From: Phenylobacterium deserti
GTDB taxonomy: Bacteria > Pseudomonadota > Alphaproteobacteria > Caulobacterales > Caulobacteraceae
Direction of reading: 5' to 3'
Length of the DNA stretch: 64,000 bases
Assembly: GCF_003254705.1 (NCBI RefSeq)
Contig: NZ_QFYR01000003.1
Coordinates: forward strand, 62,001-126,000
Under the pieces are notes generated by a model. The model did not search any database and was not told the DNA's origin. It saw only the letters and a program-made list of their open reading frames with translations. Numbering within the stretch: position 1 is the stretch's first letter; each line of letters begins with the position of its first letter. The translations under genes were made by a program, and so were the position numbers. Positions 1 through 10,146 of the stretch are shown here, one piece after another.

Positions 1-1166
1 TCTCGGCGCGTTCGCGCTCGCGCAAGCGGCCTGTGGACATCTCGAACCTGCCCTGGTTCGACGATCCGGTGGCGCTGGCCACTTCGCCGGAAACCGACAT
101 CTTCGTCGAGCTGGTGGGCGGCTCGGACGGGCCGGCGAAGGCTGCGGTCGAGGCGGCGCTGAACGCCGGCAAGCCGGTGGTCACGGCCAACAAGGCGCTG
201 ATCGCCGAGCATGGCGCGGAGCTTGCCGCCTTGGCGGAGGCCAAGGGCGTGCCGCTGCTGTTCGAAGCCGCTGTCATGGGCGGGGTGCCGGCCGTGAAGA
301 TGGTCCGCGAGGCCCTGGTCGGCGACGACATCCGCTCCATCGCCGGGATCCTGAACGGCACCTGCAACTACATCCTGACGGAGATGGAGGCCACGGGCCG
401 GGCCTTCTCCGAGGTGCTGTCGGATGCCCAGCGGCTGGGCTACGCCGAGGCGGACCCGACCATGGATGTCGGCGGCTTCGACGCGGCGCATAAGATCACC
501 ATTCTGGCGGCCCTGGCCTTCGGTTGCGCCCCCAGCTACGCGGCGGCGGAGATCGAGGGCATCGACCAGATCGAGCTGCTGGACATCAAGCTGGCGCGCG
601 ACCTGGGCTACCGGATCAAGCTGGTGGCCTCGGCGGACCGGTCGGAAGACGGCGTGCTGGTGCGCGTGCACCCCTCGCTGGCGCCCATGAGCCACCCGCT
701 GGCGCAAGCGGGCGGGGCGCTCAACGCCCTGTTCATCGAGGGCGAGCGGATCGGCCGGATCTTCGTGCAGGGGCCGGGCGCGGGCGCAGGTCCCACCGCC
801 GCGGCCGTGGCGGCGGACATCGCAGACGTGATGACCAACACGGTGCGCCCGGTGTTCCAGAAGCCGGCCGGGGCGCTTGCGCCGTTCACGCCGGTGGACC
901 CGTCGCGCAGCATGGGTCGGGCCTATCTTCGGTTCCTGGTGAAGGACGAGCCGGGCGTGATCGCCGCGGTGTCCGAGACCCTGGCCGAAGCGGGCGTCTC
1001 TATCGAAAGCTTCCTTCAGAAGCCGGTGGAGAACGCAGACGGCGTTCCGATCGTTCTAACAACCCATGCTGTAGCGGAGTCGGTGCTGAACGCCGCTGTG
1101 GAGCGCATCGCGGGCTTGCCCGCCGTGCTCGACCGGCCGCGGCTGCTGCGCATCGCGCGCATTTAA
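1..1166 (+). CDS. hom: Homoserine dehydrogenase, 5'-truncated by the window edge
   Basis: This enzyme reduces aspartate semialdehyde to homoserine with NAD(P)H, the branch point to threonine and methionine. The open frame runs in from the edge (first full codon at base 3), so the N-terminal Rossmann part is missing and about 387 residues remain of a family length near 430. The visible part has the VTANKAL segment, the GILNGTCNY motif, and an acidic/lysine catalytic stretch (MDVGGFDAAHK). A C-terminal ACT domain covers roughly the last 75 residues (FLVKDEPGVIAAVSETL), the usual site of threonine feedback control. The GTG at 33 is an internal codon and not the start. glpX follows 49 bases downstream on the same strand. 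The family assignment is firm; the true start is not visible. Confidence 0.95.
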   Translation, partial: SARSRSRKRPVDISNLPWFDDPVALATSPETDIFVELVGGSDGPAKAAVEAALNAGKPVVTANKALIAEHGAELAALAEAKGVPLLFEAAVMGGVPAVKMVREALVGDDIRSIAGILNGTCNYILTEMEATGRAFSEVLSDAQRLGYAEADPTMDVGGFDAAHKITILAALAFGCAPSYAAAEIEGIDQIELLDIKLARDLGYRIKLVASADRSEDGVLVRVHPSLAPMSHPLAQAGGALNALFIEGERIGRIFVQGPGAGAGPTAAAVAADIADVMTNTVRPVFQKPAGALAPFTPVDPSRSMGRAYLRFLVKDEPGVIAAVSETLAEAGVSIESFLQKPVENADGVPIVLTTHAVAESVLNAAVERIAGLPAVLDRPRLLRIARI

Positions 1167-1215
1167 GAGCAAACACAACGGCGCCGCCCGGCGTCGCTAG
1201 GGGAGACGCTGAGAG

Positions 1216-2169
1216 ATGAGTTCCGAAGTTCTGGACCGCGGCCTGGTGCTCGACGCGGTCCGCGTCACCGAAGAAGCCGCTGTGGCCTCCTGGACCATGG
1301 TCGGCCGGGGCGACGAGAAGGCCGCCGACCAAGCGGCCGTGGACGCCATGCGGAACGCGCTCAACGAGCTCGAGATCGACGGCGAGATCGTGATCGGCGA
1401 GGGCGAGCGGGATGAAGCCCCGATGCTCTACATCGGCGAAAAGGTCGGCAAGGGCGGCAAGTCGGCCATCGACATCGCCCTGGACCCGCTGGAAGGCACA
1501 ACCCTGACGGCCAAGGCCATGGCCAACGCCCTGGCGGTGATGGCCTGGGCGCCCAAGGGCACGCTGCTGAACGCGCCTGACACCTACATGGACAAGATCG
1601 CCTGTGGTCCGGGCTTCCCGGCCGGCGTGATCGACCTCGACAAGAGCCCGGCCGAGAACGTTCAGGCGCTGGCCCAGGCCAAGGGCGTCGACCCGTCCGA
1701 GATCACCGTCTGCGTTCTGGACCGTCCGCGTCACGCCGACATCATCGCCAGCGTCCGCTCGGTGGGCGCGCGCATCTACCTGATCACCGACGGCGACGTG
1801 GCCGGCGTGATCAACACCGCCGATCCGGAAACCGGCGTCGACCTCTACGTCGGCCAAGGCGGCGCGCCCGAGGGCGTGCTGGCCTGCGCGGGCCTGAAGT
1901 GCGTCGGCGGCCAGTTCCAGGGTCGCCTGGTGTTCCGCAACGCCGATGAGAAGGCCCGCGCCGAGCGCGTCGGCATCACCGACTTCGACAAGAAGTACGA
2001 CCTGCACGAGATCGTCCGCGCCGACGCCATCTTCGCCGCGACCGGCGTGACCAGCGGCGCACTGCTGGACGGCGTGAAGGTGAAGGACGGCTTCGTCGAG
2101 ACCCACAGCCTGGTCATGAACTCCGCCACCCGGACGGTGCGCCAGGTGCGGATGCGCCGACCGGTCTGA
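1216..2169 (+). CDS. glpX: Class II fructose-1,6-bisphosphatase GlpX
   Basis: GlpX hydrolyses fructose-1,6-bisphosphate to fructose-6-phosphate in gluconeogenesis, using divalent metal. The 317-residue protein has the family length and the diagnostic metal/substrate motifs: IGEGERDEAP near residues 56-65 and DPLEGTT near 91-97. The ATG at 1216 is preceded by AGGGGAG about ten bases upstream. It lies between hom and recJ on the same strand, an order familiar from Caulobacter relatives, and may be co-transcribed with hom. Confidence 0.95.
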   Translation: MSSEVLDRGLVLDAVRVTEEAAVASWTMVGRGDEKAADQAAVDAMRNALNELEIDGEIVIGEGERDEAPMLYIGEKVGKGGKSAIDIALDPLEGTTLTAKAMANALAVMAWAPKGTLLNAPDTYMDKIACGPGFPAGVIDLDKSPAENVQALAQAKGVDPSEITVCVLDRPRHADIIASVRSVGARIYLITDGDVAGVINTADPETGVDLYVGQGGAPEGVLACAGLKCVGGQFQGRLVFRNADEKARAERVGITDFDKKYDLHEIVRADAIFAATGVTSGALLDGVKVKDGFVETHSLVMNSATRTVRQVRMRRPV

Positions 2170-2213
2170 CTTACGTCCGCAGCTGACGCAGGCTGCGGCT
2201 ATTCGACTCGCGA

Positions 2214-2247
2214 CGGCCCCGGGTGGCGACTCAGCGCTCCGGGGCCG
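2214..2247 (+). terminator. Hairpin between glpX and recJ
   Basis: A perfect 9-bp inverted repeat (CGGCCCCGG and CCGGGGCCG) encloses a 16-base loop. There is no T-tract, so it could end or attenuate the hom-glpX transcript but is not a canonical intrinsic terminator. Confidence 0.4.
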
Positions 2248-2293
2248 ATAGTCCAAGGTCGTAAGCTGCGACCTTGAGGAGGCGAGCCCCAGC

Positions 2294-4093
2294 ATGGCGG
2301 ACGGCGATTTCCCCATCGGCTATCTCGGTGTCACCCGCTCGTTGTCCGGGCGGCTGTGGCGCGAGCGGGCGGCCGATGCGGACCTGGTGCGCCGCCACCA
2401 ACTGAGCCTGGGCCTTTCCGAGCCTCTCGCCCGCGCCCTGGCGGCGCGCGGCGTGGCCCACGAGCACGGGCCCCACTACCTCAATCCGACCCTAAAGGCG
2501 CTGTTTCCCGACCCGTCCACCTTCACGGATATGGACCGGGCCGCGCAGGTGCTGGTGGACGCCCTAGAGCGCAAGCGGCCGATGGTCGTGTTCGCCGACT
2601 ATGACGTCGACGGCGCCTCTTCCGCGGCCCAGTTGGTGCGCTGGTTCCGGGCTATGGGCCACGAGCTGCCGATCTATGTGCCCGACCGCATCGTGGAGGG
2701 TTATGGACCATCGCCCGCCGCCTTTCGCCGCCTTCGCGAAGAGGGCGCCGAGCTCGTCATTACAGTCGACTGCGGGGCGGCGGCGCACGACGCGCTGAGC
2801 TGCGCCGCCGAAATCGGGCTGGATGTGGTCGTTGTGGACCATCACCTGATGCGCGGAGATGAGATCCCCAGGGTCGCCGCCCTGGTCAATCCTAACCGTC
2901 CGGACTGCGTGTCCGGCCAAGGGCACCTGGCGGCGGCCGGCGTCGCCTTCGTGCTGCTGGCGGCCCTGAACCGCGAAGCGCGCCGGCGGGGGCTGTTCGG
3001 CGAGTGCGCCGAGCCGGACCTGCGCCAGTGGCTGGATCTGGCCGCCATGGGCGCCATCTGCGACGTCACCCAACTGACCGGCTTCAACCGCGCCCTGGCC
3101 GCTCAGGGGCTGAAGGTGATGTCGAGCTGGAAGAATCCGGGCCTGAAGGCGCTGATGGAAATCGCCAAGGGGCAGGGGCCGGCTTCGGTCTTCCATGTGG
3201 GCTTCCTGCTGGGGCCGCGAATCAACGCCGGAGGCCGGATCGGTCGCTCGGACCTGGGCGCGCGCCTGCTCTCCACGGACGATCCTGAGGAGGCGAGGGC
3301 CCTTGCGGAGGAGCTCGACGCCCTGAACGCCTCCCGCAAGGAGGTGGAGAAGGAAGTCACGGACGCGGCCATCCTTCAGATCGAGCGGCAGAGCAACTTC
3401 GGCGACGATCCCATGCTTCTAGCGGCGGCTGACGGCTGGCACCCGGGCGTCATCGGGATCGTTGCGGGCCGACTGCGTGAACGTTACCGCAAGCCGGTGA
3501 TCGTGGTCGGGATCGACCGGGCCGCCAACGTGGGCAAAGGGTCTGGCCGCTCGCAGCCGGGCGTAAACCTTGGGCGAGCCGTGCAGGCGGCGTACGAGGA
3601 GGGCCTGCTGCTGGCCGGCGGCGGCCATGCCATGGCGGCTGGACTTTCGGTGCGGCCCGACACCCTTCCGGAACTGCGCGCCTTCCTTTGCGAGCGCCTG
3701 GCGGCCGAAGCCGAGATCGCGGCCGCAGAGGATGGGCTGGAGATCGACGCTCTGGTGACCACCCGCGGGTGCGACCGGGCCCTGTGGCAGGAGTTTCAGC
3801 GCCTGTCGCCGTTCGGTCCTGGCAATCCGGAGCCGGTGTTCGCCGCCGCCAACGTTCGGGTCGAGCGGCCCATGGCCCTGAAGGGCGGCCACGTGCGCTG
3901 CACCCTGGTGGACAGCTCGGGCGGCAAGCTGAAGGCGGTGGCCTGGCGCAGCGCAGAAACTGAGGCTGGGCGGCGGCTGCTGGCCGAGGGCTCCTCCGTG
4001 CACGTCGTCGGGCGTCTTAAGCCGGACGACTGGCAGGGCCGCGAAAGCGTGGAATTCGAGATCGAAGACGTGGCGGACCCCCGCCGCGTGTAA
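2294..4093 (+). CDS. recJ: Single-stranded-DNA-specific exonuclease RecJ
   Basis: RecJ degrades single-stranded DNA 5' to 3' in RecF-pathway recombination, mismatch repair and base excision repair. The 599-residue protein has the DHH-superfamily catalytic motifs in order: DYDVDGASSAA near residue 103, a VDCGAA segment, VVDHHLM near 183, and later the GGGHAMAAG motif of the DHHA1 domain near 440. A C-terminal OB-like RecJ domain (VRCTLVDSSGGKLKAVAW) follows. The ATG at 2294 follows GAGGAGGCGAG. Length and motif order are complete, so it should be functional. Confidence 0.96.
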   Translation: MADGDFPIGYLGVTRSLSGRLWRERAADADLVRRHQLSLGLSEPLARALAARGVAHEHGPHYLNPTLKALFPDPSTFTDMDRAAQVLVDALERKRPMVVFADYDVDGASSAAQLVRWFRAMGHELPIYVPDRIVEGYGPSPAAFRRLREEGAELVITVDCGAAAHDALSCAAEIGLDVVVVDHHLMRGDEIPRVAALVNPNRPDCVSGQGHLAAAGVAFVLLAALNREARRRGLFGECAEPDLRQWLDLAAMGAICDVTQLTGFNRALAAQGLKVMSSWKNPGLKALMEIAKGQGPASVFHVGFLLGPRINAGGRIGRSDLGARLLSTDDPEEARALAEELDALNASRKEVEKEVTDAAILQIERQSNFGDDPMLLAAADGWHPGVIGIVAGRLRERYRKPVIVVGIDRAANVGKGSGRSQPGVNLGRAVQAAYEEGLLLAGGGHAMAAGLSVRPDTLPELRAFLCERLAAEAEIAAAEDGLEIDALVTTRGCDRALWQEFQRLSPFGPGNPEPVFAAANVRVERPMALKGGHVRCTLVDSSGGKLKAVAWRSAETEAGRRLLAEGSSVHVVGRLKPDDWQGRESVEFEIEDVADPRRV

Positions 4094-4155
4094 GATTGAA
4101 AGAGGGGGCTTGCACCCCCACATCAGTCTGGCTATAGAGCCGCCCTCCGCGACGC

Positions 4156-4230
4156 GGTCCCTTCGTCTATCGGTTAGGACGTCAGGTTTTCAACCTGAAG
4201 AGAGGGGTTCGACTCCCCTAGGGACTGCCA
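4156..4230 (+). tRNA. tRNA-Glu (TTC anticodon)
   Basis: A full cloverleaf can be folded. The acceptor stem GGTCCCT pairs with AGGGACT (one G-U), the anticodon stem TCAGG/CCTGA holds a loop with TTC at positions 34-36, and the T-arm is AGGGG-TTCGACT-CCCCT. The discriminator base G and CCA are encoded, giving 75 bases in all. It sits between recJ and the cold-shock gene. Confidence 0.96.
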
Positions 4231-4301
4231 CGCGATCTCCCCCGAAATTATGGTTTCATTTCGCGCAAGCGCGCGACTGGAAACGACATTTTCCCCATTG
4301 A

Positions 4302-4970
<669 letters not shown>

Positions 4971-5026
4971 GAGTTCGGCCTCCCGGAGCAGCGTCCTTGT
5001 TTGCGAGTCTGACCGTCCGGCGTGCG

Positions 5027-5830
5027 ATGCGCGCGCCGGACCTGCGGCGCGTCCGCCAAGCCCTTGCCGCCACCTGGATGGCGGTCACCAGCCTGGCGCT
5101 GGCCGCCTGCAGCCAGCCAGCGGCGGCGCTGCCGTTCTATGGCTACGAGGTGAAGGCCAGCTATCCCCATGACAGCCGCGCCTACACCCAGGGCCTGCTT
5201 TATCTGAACGGCGACCTCTACGAGAGCACCGGGCAGGTCGGTCGATCCAGCATCCGACGCGTGCGCCTGAAGGACGGGGCCGTGTTGCAGATGCAGCCGC
5301 TGCCGCCCGGCGTGTTCGGCGAAGGGCTGGTGAACTGGGGCGACGAGCTGATCAGCTTCACCTGGCGTGACCAGGTCGGTTACCGCTGGGACCTGAAGAC
5401 CCTCAAGCAGCGGTCCACCTTCACCTACCCGGGCGAGGGCTGGGGCCTGACCCAGAACGGCAAGGAGCTCATCATGAGCGACGGCACGCCGTTCCTGCGG
5501 GTGCTGGAGCCGAAGACATTCAAGGAGCTCCGCCGCATTCCGGTGACCGCCAACGGCAAGCCGGTGTTCAATCTGAACGAGATCGAGTGGGTGAAAGGCG
5601 AGGTCTGGGCCAACGTCTGGCAGACGCCGCTGATCGTCCGGATCAATCCGGCCGACGGAAAGGTCACGGGGGTGATCGACCTGTCCGGTCTGCCCGAGGC
5701 GAAGGCGCAGGACCACGACTCGGTGCTGAACGGCATCGCCTATGACGCCAAGGGCGACCGGCTGTTCGTGACAGGCAAGAACTGGCCGCGGCTCTACGAG
5801 ATCAAGCTGACGGGCCCCGTCGCCCGATGA
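5027..5830 (+). CDS. Glutaminyl-peptide cyclotransferase, lipoprotein
   Basis: This belongs to the plant/bacterial type of glutamine cyclotransferase, which converts N-terminal glutamine to pyroglutamate. The chosen start at 5027 gives 267 residues with a positively charged N-terminus, a hydrophobic segment and a lipobox-like LAAC near residue 27, so it is probably exported and lipidated. The body shows the family's beta-propeller-like repeats and its hallmark segments SRAYTQGLLY, GEGWGLT and LNEIEWV, followed by DHDSVLNGIAYD. The frame is open upstream to 4778, but that part overlaps the cold-shock gene and is not needed. The stop overlaps the next gene (ATGA), so the two are translationally coupled. 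Confidence 0.85.
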   Translation: MRAPDLRRVRQALAATWMAVTSLALAACSQPAAALPFYGYEVKASYPHDSRAYTQGLLYLNGDLYESTGQVGRSSIRRVRLKDGAVLQMQPLPPGVFGEGLVNWGDELISFTWRDQVGYRWDLKTLKQRSTFTYPGEGWGLTQNGKELIMSDGTPFLRVLEPKTFKELRRIPVTANGKPVFNLNEIEWVKGEVWANVWQTPLIVRINPADGKVTGVIDLSGLPEAKAQDHDSVLNGIAYDAKGDRLFVTGKNWPRLYEIKLTGPVAR

Positions 5831-6258
5831 ACGAGGCCGAATCGGAGATCTCAACGCCGCCCGACGGCTTCGAGCCGCTTATCCGCAAGGGCGCGTTCTC
5901 GGTCCACAACGGGCCGTTTTTCTTTCGGCCGGGCGATGGCGAGGTGGTCGAGCAAGCCTTTTACGCCTTGCCGCGGCACGCCAACGGGCTTGGGCTGGTT
6001 CACGGCGGAATGCTGTCGGCCTTCATGGACGGTCTTCTCGCCGCCGCCGTGATCCGCCAAGCGCGCCGGCCCGCCGTCACCATTCATCTTTCGGTGGATT
6101 ATCTGCACATGGCCCGCCTTGGCGAATGGGTTATGGGCGAGGCGCGCCTGACGCGGGCCGGCAAGGATGTGGCGTTCGCTGAAGGACGCGCTCACGTGGG
6201 CGGGCGCGACGTGGTTCGGGCTTCGGCCATCTTCAAACTGATGAACCGGGAGCGCTAG
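5827..6258 (+). CDS. PaaI-family hotdog thioesterase
   Basis: A 143-residue single hotdog-fold protein with the PaaI-type signature HGGMLSAFMDGLLAAA near residues 59-74 and TIHLSVDYLHMA near 80. Members hydrolyse acyl- or aryl-CoA thioesters; the substrate cannot be read from the sequence. It overlaps the cyclotransferase gene by four bases (ATGA) and is followed 61 bases later by tRNA-Pro. Confidence 0.85.
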   Translation: MNEAESEISTPPDGFEPLIRKGAFSVHNGPFFFRPGDGEVVEQAFYALPRHANGLGLVHGGMLSAFMDGLLAAAVIRQARRPAVTIHLSVDYLHMARLGEWVMGEARLTRAGKDVAFAEGRAHVGGRDVVRASAIFKLMNRER

Positions 6259-6319
6259 CGCCGCCTTTGCGTTGCTCCGCAGCGAAAACCCTTATATCGC
6301 AGAGGCCTTCCGGCGCTTT

Positions 6320-6396
6320 CGGGGTGTAGCGCAGTCTGGTAGCGCATCTGCTTTGGGAGCAGAGGGTCGCAGGTTCGAATCCTGCCGCCCCGACCA
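6320..6396 (+). tRNA. tRNA-Pro (TGG anticodon)
   Basis: The cloverleaf has acceptor stem CGGGGTG/CGCCCCG, an anticodon loop with TGG at positions 34-36 inside CTGCT...AGCAG, a T-arm GCAGG-TTCGAAT-CCTGC, discriminator A and an encoded CCA. Length is 77 bases. The NDUFS4-like gene starts 30 bases downstream. Confidence 0.96.
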
Positions 6397-6425
6397 GGCG
6401 CCGGGTGATTATTCGAGGTTCGTCC

Positions 6426-6734
6426 ATGCTCGCGCGTATCTACCGCCCGTCCAAGACCGCCATGCAGTCCGGCAAGGCCAAGACCCGCGACTGGGTCCTG
6501 GATTTCGAACCCAAGGCGGCGCGTCGTCCGGACCCTCTGATGGGCTGGACGCATACGAGCGACACCGAATCGAGCCAGGTGCGCCTGACCTTCGACACCA
6601 AGGAAGACGCGATCCGCTACGCCGAACAGCACGGGATTGCGTTCCAGCTGATCGACGACAAGCCGCAAAAGCACATCATCAAGGCCTACGCGGACAACTT
6701 CGCCTGGGGCCGCAAGGTGCCCTGGACCCACTGA
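6426..6734 (+). CDS. NDUFS4-like NADH dehydrogenase (complex I) accessory subunit
   Basis: A 102-residue protein of the ETC complex I NDUFS4/NUYM family, an accessory subunit of respiratory complex I shared by alphaproteobacteria and mitochondria. Recognisable segments are the N-terminal RIYRPSKTAMQSG, the central DPLMGWT, and the C-terminal NFAWGRKVPWTH. The ATG at 6426 has GAGG nine bases upstream and gives the usual MLARIYRP start; a GTG at 6405 is in frame but too close to the tRNA end. It is located, as a single gene, between two tRNAs and away from any nuo operon. Confidence 0.9.
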   Translation: MLARIYRPSKTAMQSGKAKTRDWVLDFEPKAARRPDPLMGWTHTSDTESSQVRLTFDTKEDAIRYAEQHGIAFQLIDDKPQKHIIKAYADNFAWGRKVPWTH

Positions 6735-6744
6735 CCCCTGACGG

Positions 6745-6821
6745 GCGCCCTTAGCTCAGTTGGATAGAGCATCCGCCTTCTAAGCGGACGGTCGCAGGTT
6801 CGAATCCTGCAGGGCGCGCCA
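6745..6821 (+). tRNA. tRNA-Arg (TCT anticodon)
   Basis: The cloverleaf has acceptor stem GCGCCCT/AGGGCGC, D-arm TAGCTCAGTTGGATAGAGC, anticodon stem TCCGC/GCGGA with TCT at positions 34-36, T-arm GCAGG-TTCGAAT-CCTGC, discriminator G and encoded CCA. Length is 77 bases. Confidence 0.96.
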
Positions 6822-6965
6822 GGTGGGGGTTGGTGTCGTGGACCCTCGTCGCACTCCTCGAACGCGCGCGCACCATCGAGACCCGGTGAGGGGCGACGGA
6901 CACACCGCATGTCGCGTCTTCGGCATGGCTGCCCCGCGACGTCTTAGAAACGCATGCGAGATCTC

Positions 6966-6990
6966 GGAACCACCGTCAGGAGCGCCGGTT
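6966..6990 (+). promoter_or_regulatory. EcfG-type (general stress sigma factor) promoter candidate
   Basis: GGAAC at 6966-6970 is followed after 17 bases by GTT at 6988-6990 (context CCGGTTAG). This matches the GGAAC-N16/17-cGTT pattern of alphaproteobacterial EcfG/SigT promoters. The predicted start near 6997 leaves a leader of about 48 bases before the lipoprotein gene at 7045. The same pattern, with the same spacing, precedes 7449 and the lipoprotein on the minus strand at 31,756. Confidence 0.55.
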
Positions 6991-7044
6991 AGCCAGAGCG
7001 GTCCGGCGCAGACCCTCGGCGCCGGCCAGTTCGAGGAGACTTCC

Positions 7045-7290
7045 ATGACCTGCCAGATCGCGCCTTCGGGCAAGGCTGCTGCAGCCCTAGCGCTAGCCGC
7101 GGCTGCTCTGCTCGCCGCCTGTAGTCCGGGCGGCGGCGGTGTCAGCGCTGGAGCAGGCGATACGGCGGCCACCAACGCTGCAGCCAACGAAACGACGACG
7201 ACGGGCCCTGGTCCTGGCGGCGGCACCAACACACCGGCGTCGACGGCCTCCGCGAACGGATCCGGGGCGACGGGCGGCGCCGCCCACTAG
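7045..7290 (+). CDS. Small low-complexity lipoprotein
   Basis: An 81-residue protein with a charged N-terminus, a hydrophobic Ala/Leu stretch and a clear lipobox (LLAAC, Cys near residue 26), followed by a short Gly/Thr/Ala/Asn-rich tail without a fold. It should be lipidated and held in the envelope. The ATG at 7045 has GAGGAG nine bases upstream. An EcfG-like promoter precedes it. It resembles in layout the Gly/Thr-rich lipoprotein at 31,316-31,756, which has the same promoter type. No function is recognised. Confidence 0.75.
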   Translation: MTCQIAPSGKAAAALALAAAALLAACSPGGGGVSAGAGDTAATNAAANETTTTGPGPGGGTNTPASTASANGSGATGGAAH

Positions 7291-7394
7291 GCCGTCGAGC
7301 TCCCGTAGCGGCTGTCTGTCCGACACGAGCGAAAACTGTGGGGCAACAATTGTTTGCTTCGCAGCGCCTCCAGCCGGACGCTCCGGGCCCGGAG

Positions 7395-7419
7395 GGAACC
7401 CCGCAGGTTTGTTGCTGTT
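7395..7419 (+). promoter_or_regulatory. EcfG-type promoter candidate
   Basis: GGAAC at 7395-7399 is followed after 17 bases by GTT at 7417-7419. It lies 30 bases before the proposed start of the small membrane protein at 7449 and would drive the two-gene unit 7449-8269. Confidence 0.45.
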
Positions 7420-7448
7420 GATCAGCGACCTGAACCGGAGTGATCTTA

Positions 7449-7670
7449 GTGCGGATCGAAGTGGACGGCGCCACGCCGCGTCGTCGAGCGTCTCTTGGTG
7501 CGAAGGTCGGCCTCGCGCTCTTGGCGGCGGTTGTGGTGATCGTGGGCGCAGCCTTGTTCTTCAACTCACCCCGCTCAGGTCCAGAAGATAAGGCCAAGGA
7601 CGCAGCCACCAATGCGGTGGAAGCGGTCGTCGACGGGATGGACACTCGAGCGGACGTGGTCCGCAAGTGA
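7449..7670 (+). CDS. Small single-pass membrane protein
   Basis: A 73-residue protein with one membrane segment (VGLALLAAVVVIVGAALFF, about residues 20-38) and a soluble tail rich in Asp/Ala. I prefer the GTG at 7449, which has GGAG eight bases upstream; another GTG at 7440 is in frame. Its stop overlaps the start of the next gene (GTGA), so the two are probably co-translated. No family is recognised. Confidence 0.6.
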   Translation: MRIEVDGATPRRRASLGAKVGLALLAAVVVIVGAALFFNSPRSGPEDKAKDAATNAVEAVVDGMDTRADVVRK

Positions 7671-8269
7671 GCGAGTCTGCTCTGGAGCAGGAGCGCTCCG
7701 TCGGTCCGACCGAGACTGAAAAGGCGCTCGGGCCGATCCGCGTCTCCTTGCACAGCTCAACCCAGCTCTTCAGCTCGATCGACCCGTCGCCGTTTGTGGA
7801 GAGGAACCTGGACCACGCGGCAGAGCGGTTCATCGTCAATTGGGCCAGGACACTGCCCCGCCGGAGCCCTTTCGAGCTCGAGCTCCGATTGTTCGAGGCG
7901 CCGACGTCGCACGATGCCTGCGAACGCGAGATCCACGAAGCGGTGCACCTGCATTTCACGCGGCGAGCCGACTACATGACGCGCGAGTTGCACGAGCTGC
8001 TGCGGCGTGGACGGCGCAGCCTGGTGATCGGTGTCGTCTTCATCACGGCCTGCCTGCTCTCATCGAACGCCGCAACGCGCCTGTTTCCGGGCGCGGTCGG
8101 TGCGGTGATCAGCGAAGGGCTGAAGGTGGCCGGCTGGGTGGCCATGTGGCAGCCCGTGAACGTCTTCCTCTATGGATGGTGGCCGATCACGGGCGAGCGA
8201 CGCCTTTTCCGGCGGCTGAGCAAGATGAAGGTCCACGTCCGCGCACCTGGCCAGGGCGCTGCCCGCTGA
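7667..8269 (+). CDS. Hypothetical membrane protein
   Basis: A 200-residue protein starting at a GTG that overlaps the preceding stop. The first ~115 residues are soluble; two hydrophobic segments follow (SLVIGVVFITACLLSS near 119 and a second near 150-170), then a basic tail (GERRLFRRLSKMKVHV). The first part is acidic and may form a helical domain that packs on the membrane. The EcfG-like promoter at 7395 suggests a stress-induced unit with 7449-7670. I do not recognise the family. Confidence 0.7.
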   Translation: MSESALEQERSVGPTETEKALGPIRVSLHSSTQLFSSIDPSPFVERNLDHAAERFIVNWARTLPRRSPFELELRLFEAPTSHDACEREIHEAVHLHFTRRADYMTRELHELLRRGRRSLVIGVVFITACLLSSNAATRLFPGAVGAVISEGLKVAGWVAMWQPVNVFLYGWWPITGERRLFRRLSKMKVHVRAPGQGAAR

Positions 8270-8271
8270 GG

Positions 8272-9126
8272 TCAGTCGTCGGGGTGCGGGTTGCGGTCGG
8301 CGTCGAGGCGGACGGTCCAGTTGGCGCGACCGGGCATCTCGGTCAGGATCCAGCGGGTCAGGCGCTCATAATGGGCGATGAAGCGGGCGAGCTCGGCGTC
8401 GCTCATGCCGCCGCCGGTCCGTTCGCGCAGCTTGCGCTCCTGCTCGGTGCGCCAGGCCAGCACCACCTCGAAGCTCGGCGCTTCCAGGAGCACCAGCTCG
8501 TGCAGGCGCTCGAACAAGGTCTGGTAGGGACCGTCCAGCTGGGCGTTGACGTAAGCCCGCCAGCGGCCCTGCGCGTCCTCGTCGCGTTCTAGGTCGTTCA
8601 CCGGCTCGGCGAGGGCGCTGCCGCCCTGGGCGCGGGCGCCCACGCACCAGCCTTCGAAGATGACGACGTCGACGGGGGTGGCGACCGTCTCCCACTGAGC
8701 GCGCGGCTTGCGGTTGTCGGCAGCCTTGTCGAAGGCGGGCAGGGCGATGCGGCCGGCGCTGCGCAGCTGGTCTAGGCTGGCGCCGGCCAGCGCCACGTCG
8801 TGGGTGCCGGGCGGGCCACGGGTGGCGAGCAGGGGGTGAACCTTGGCGGCCAGGGTCTCGCGCGCCGCCTTGGGCAGGTAGAAGTCGTCCAGCGAAAGGG
8901 CGACCGCCGAAAGCCCGCGATCTCGCAGCAGGCGCACGGTGGCGGCCGCAATCGTCGATTTTCCCGAGCCTTGCGCGCCGCACAGGCCGATCAGCACCGT
9001 CTTGCGCTTGACCTGCCGAAGCCGGGCGGCGCGGGACGCCAGGGGCTCGCAAACCCGATCCAGCGTGGTGCGGAAGCTCTCGGGGAGGGCTTCCGCCGCC
9101 AGGAATTCGCCAAGCCAGTCCGACAC
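8272..9126 (-). CDS. P-loop kinase of the D-glycerate 3-kinase type
   Basis: A 284-residue P-loop kinase. The Walker A motif GAQGSGKST is near residues 50-58, the LSLDDFYLP segment near 79, and FEGWCVGAR near 157. This arrangement matches bacterial relatives of D-glycerate 3-kinase and yeast Tda10, distantly related to phosphoribulokinase and uridine kinase. The likely reaction is ATP-dependent phosphorylation of a small hydroxy acid, probably glycerate to 3-phosphoglycerate. The following SDR gene on the same strand starts upstream (9154-10146), only 27 bases away, so they may form one unit. Confidence 0.8.
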   Translation of the reverse strand: MSDWLGEFLAAEALPESFRTTLDRVCEPLASRAARLRQVKRKTVLIGLCGAQGSGKSTIAAATVRLLRDRGLSAVALSLDDFYLPKAARETLAAKVHPLLATRGPPGTHDVALAGASLDQLRSAGRIALPAFDKAADNRKPRAQWETVATPVDVVIFEGWCVGARAQGGSALAEPVNDLERDEDAQGRWRAYVNAQLDGPYQTLFERLHELVLLEAPSFEVVLAWRTEQERKLRERTGGGMSDAELARFIAHYERLTRWILTEMPGRANWTVRLDADRNPHPDD

Positions 9127-9153
9127 GCAACGCCTCCGTCAGGAGGCTGGACG

Positions 9154-10146
<993 letters not shown>

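Noticed and set aside
1000-2316. 438-codon open frame on the minus strand across glpX
   Set aside because: It mirrors the codon structure of glpX on the plus strand, which has clear family motifs. High GC content keeps the antisense frame open.
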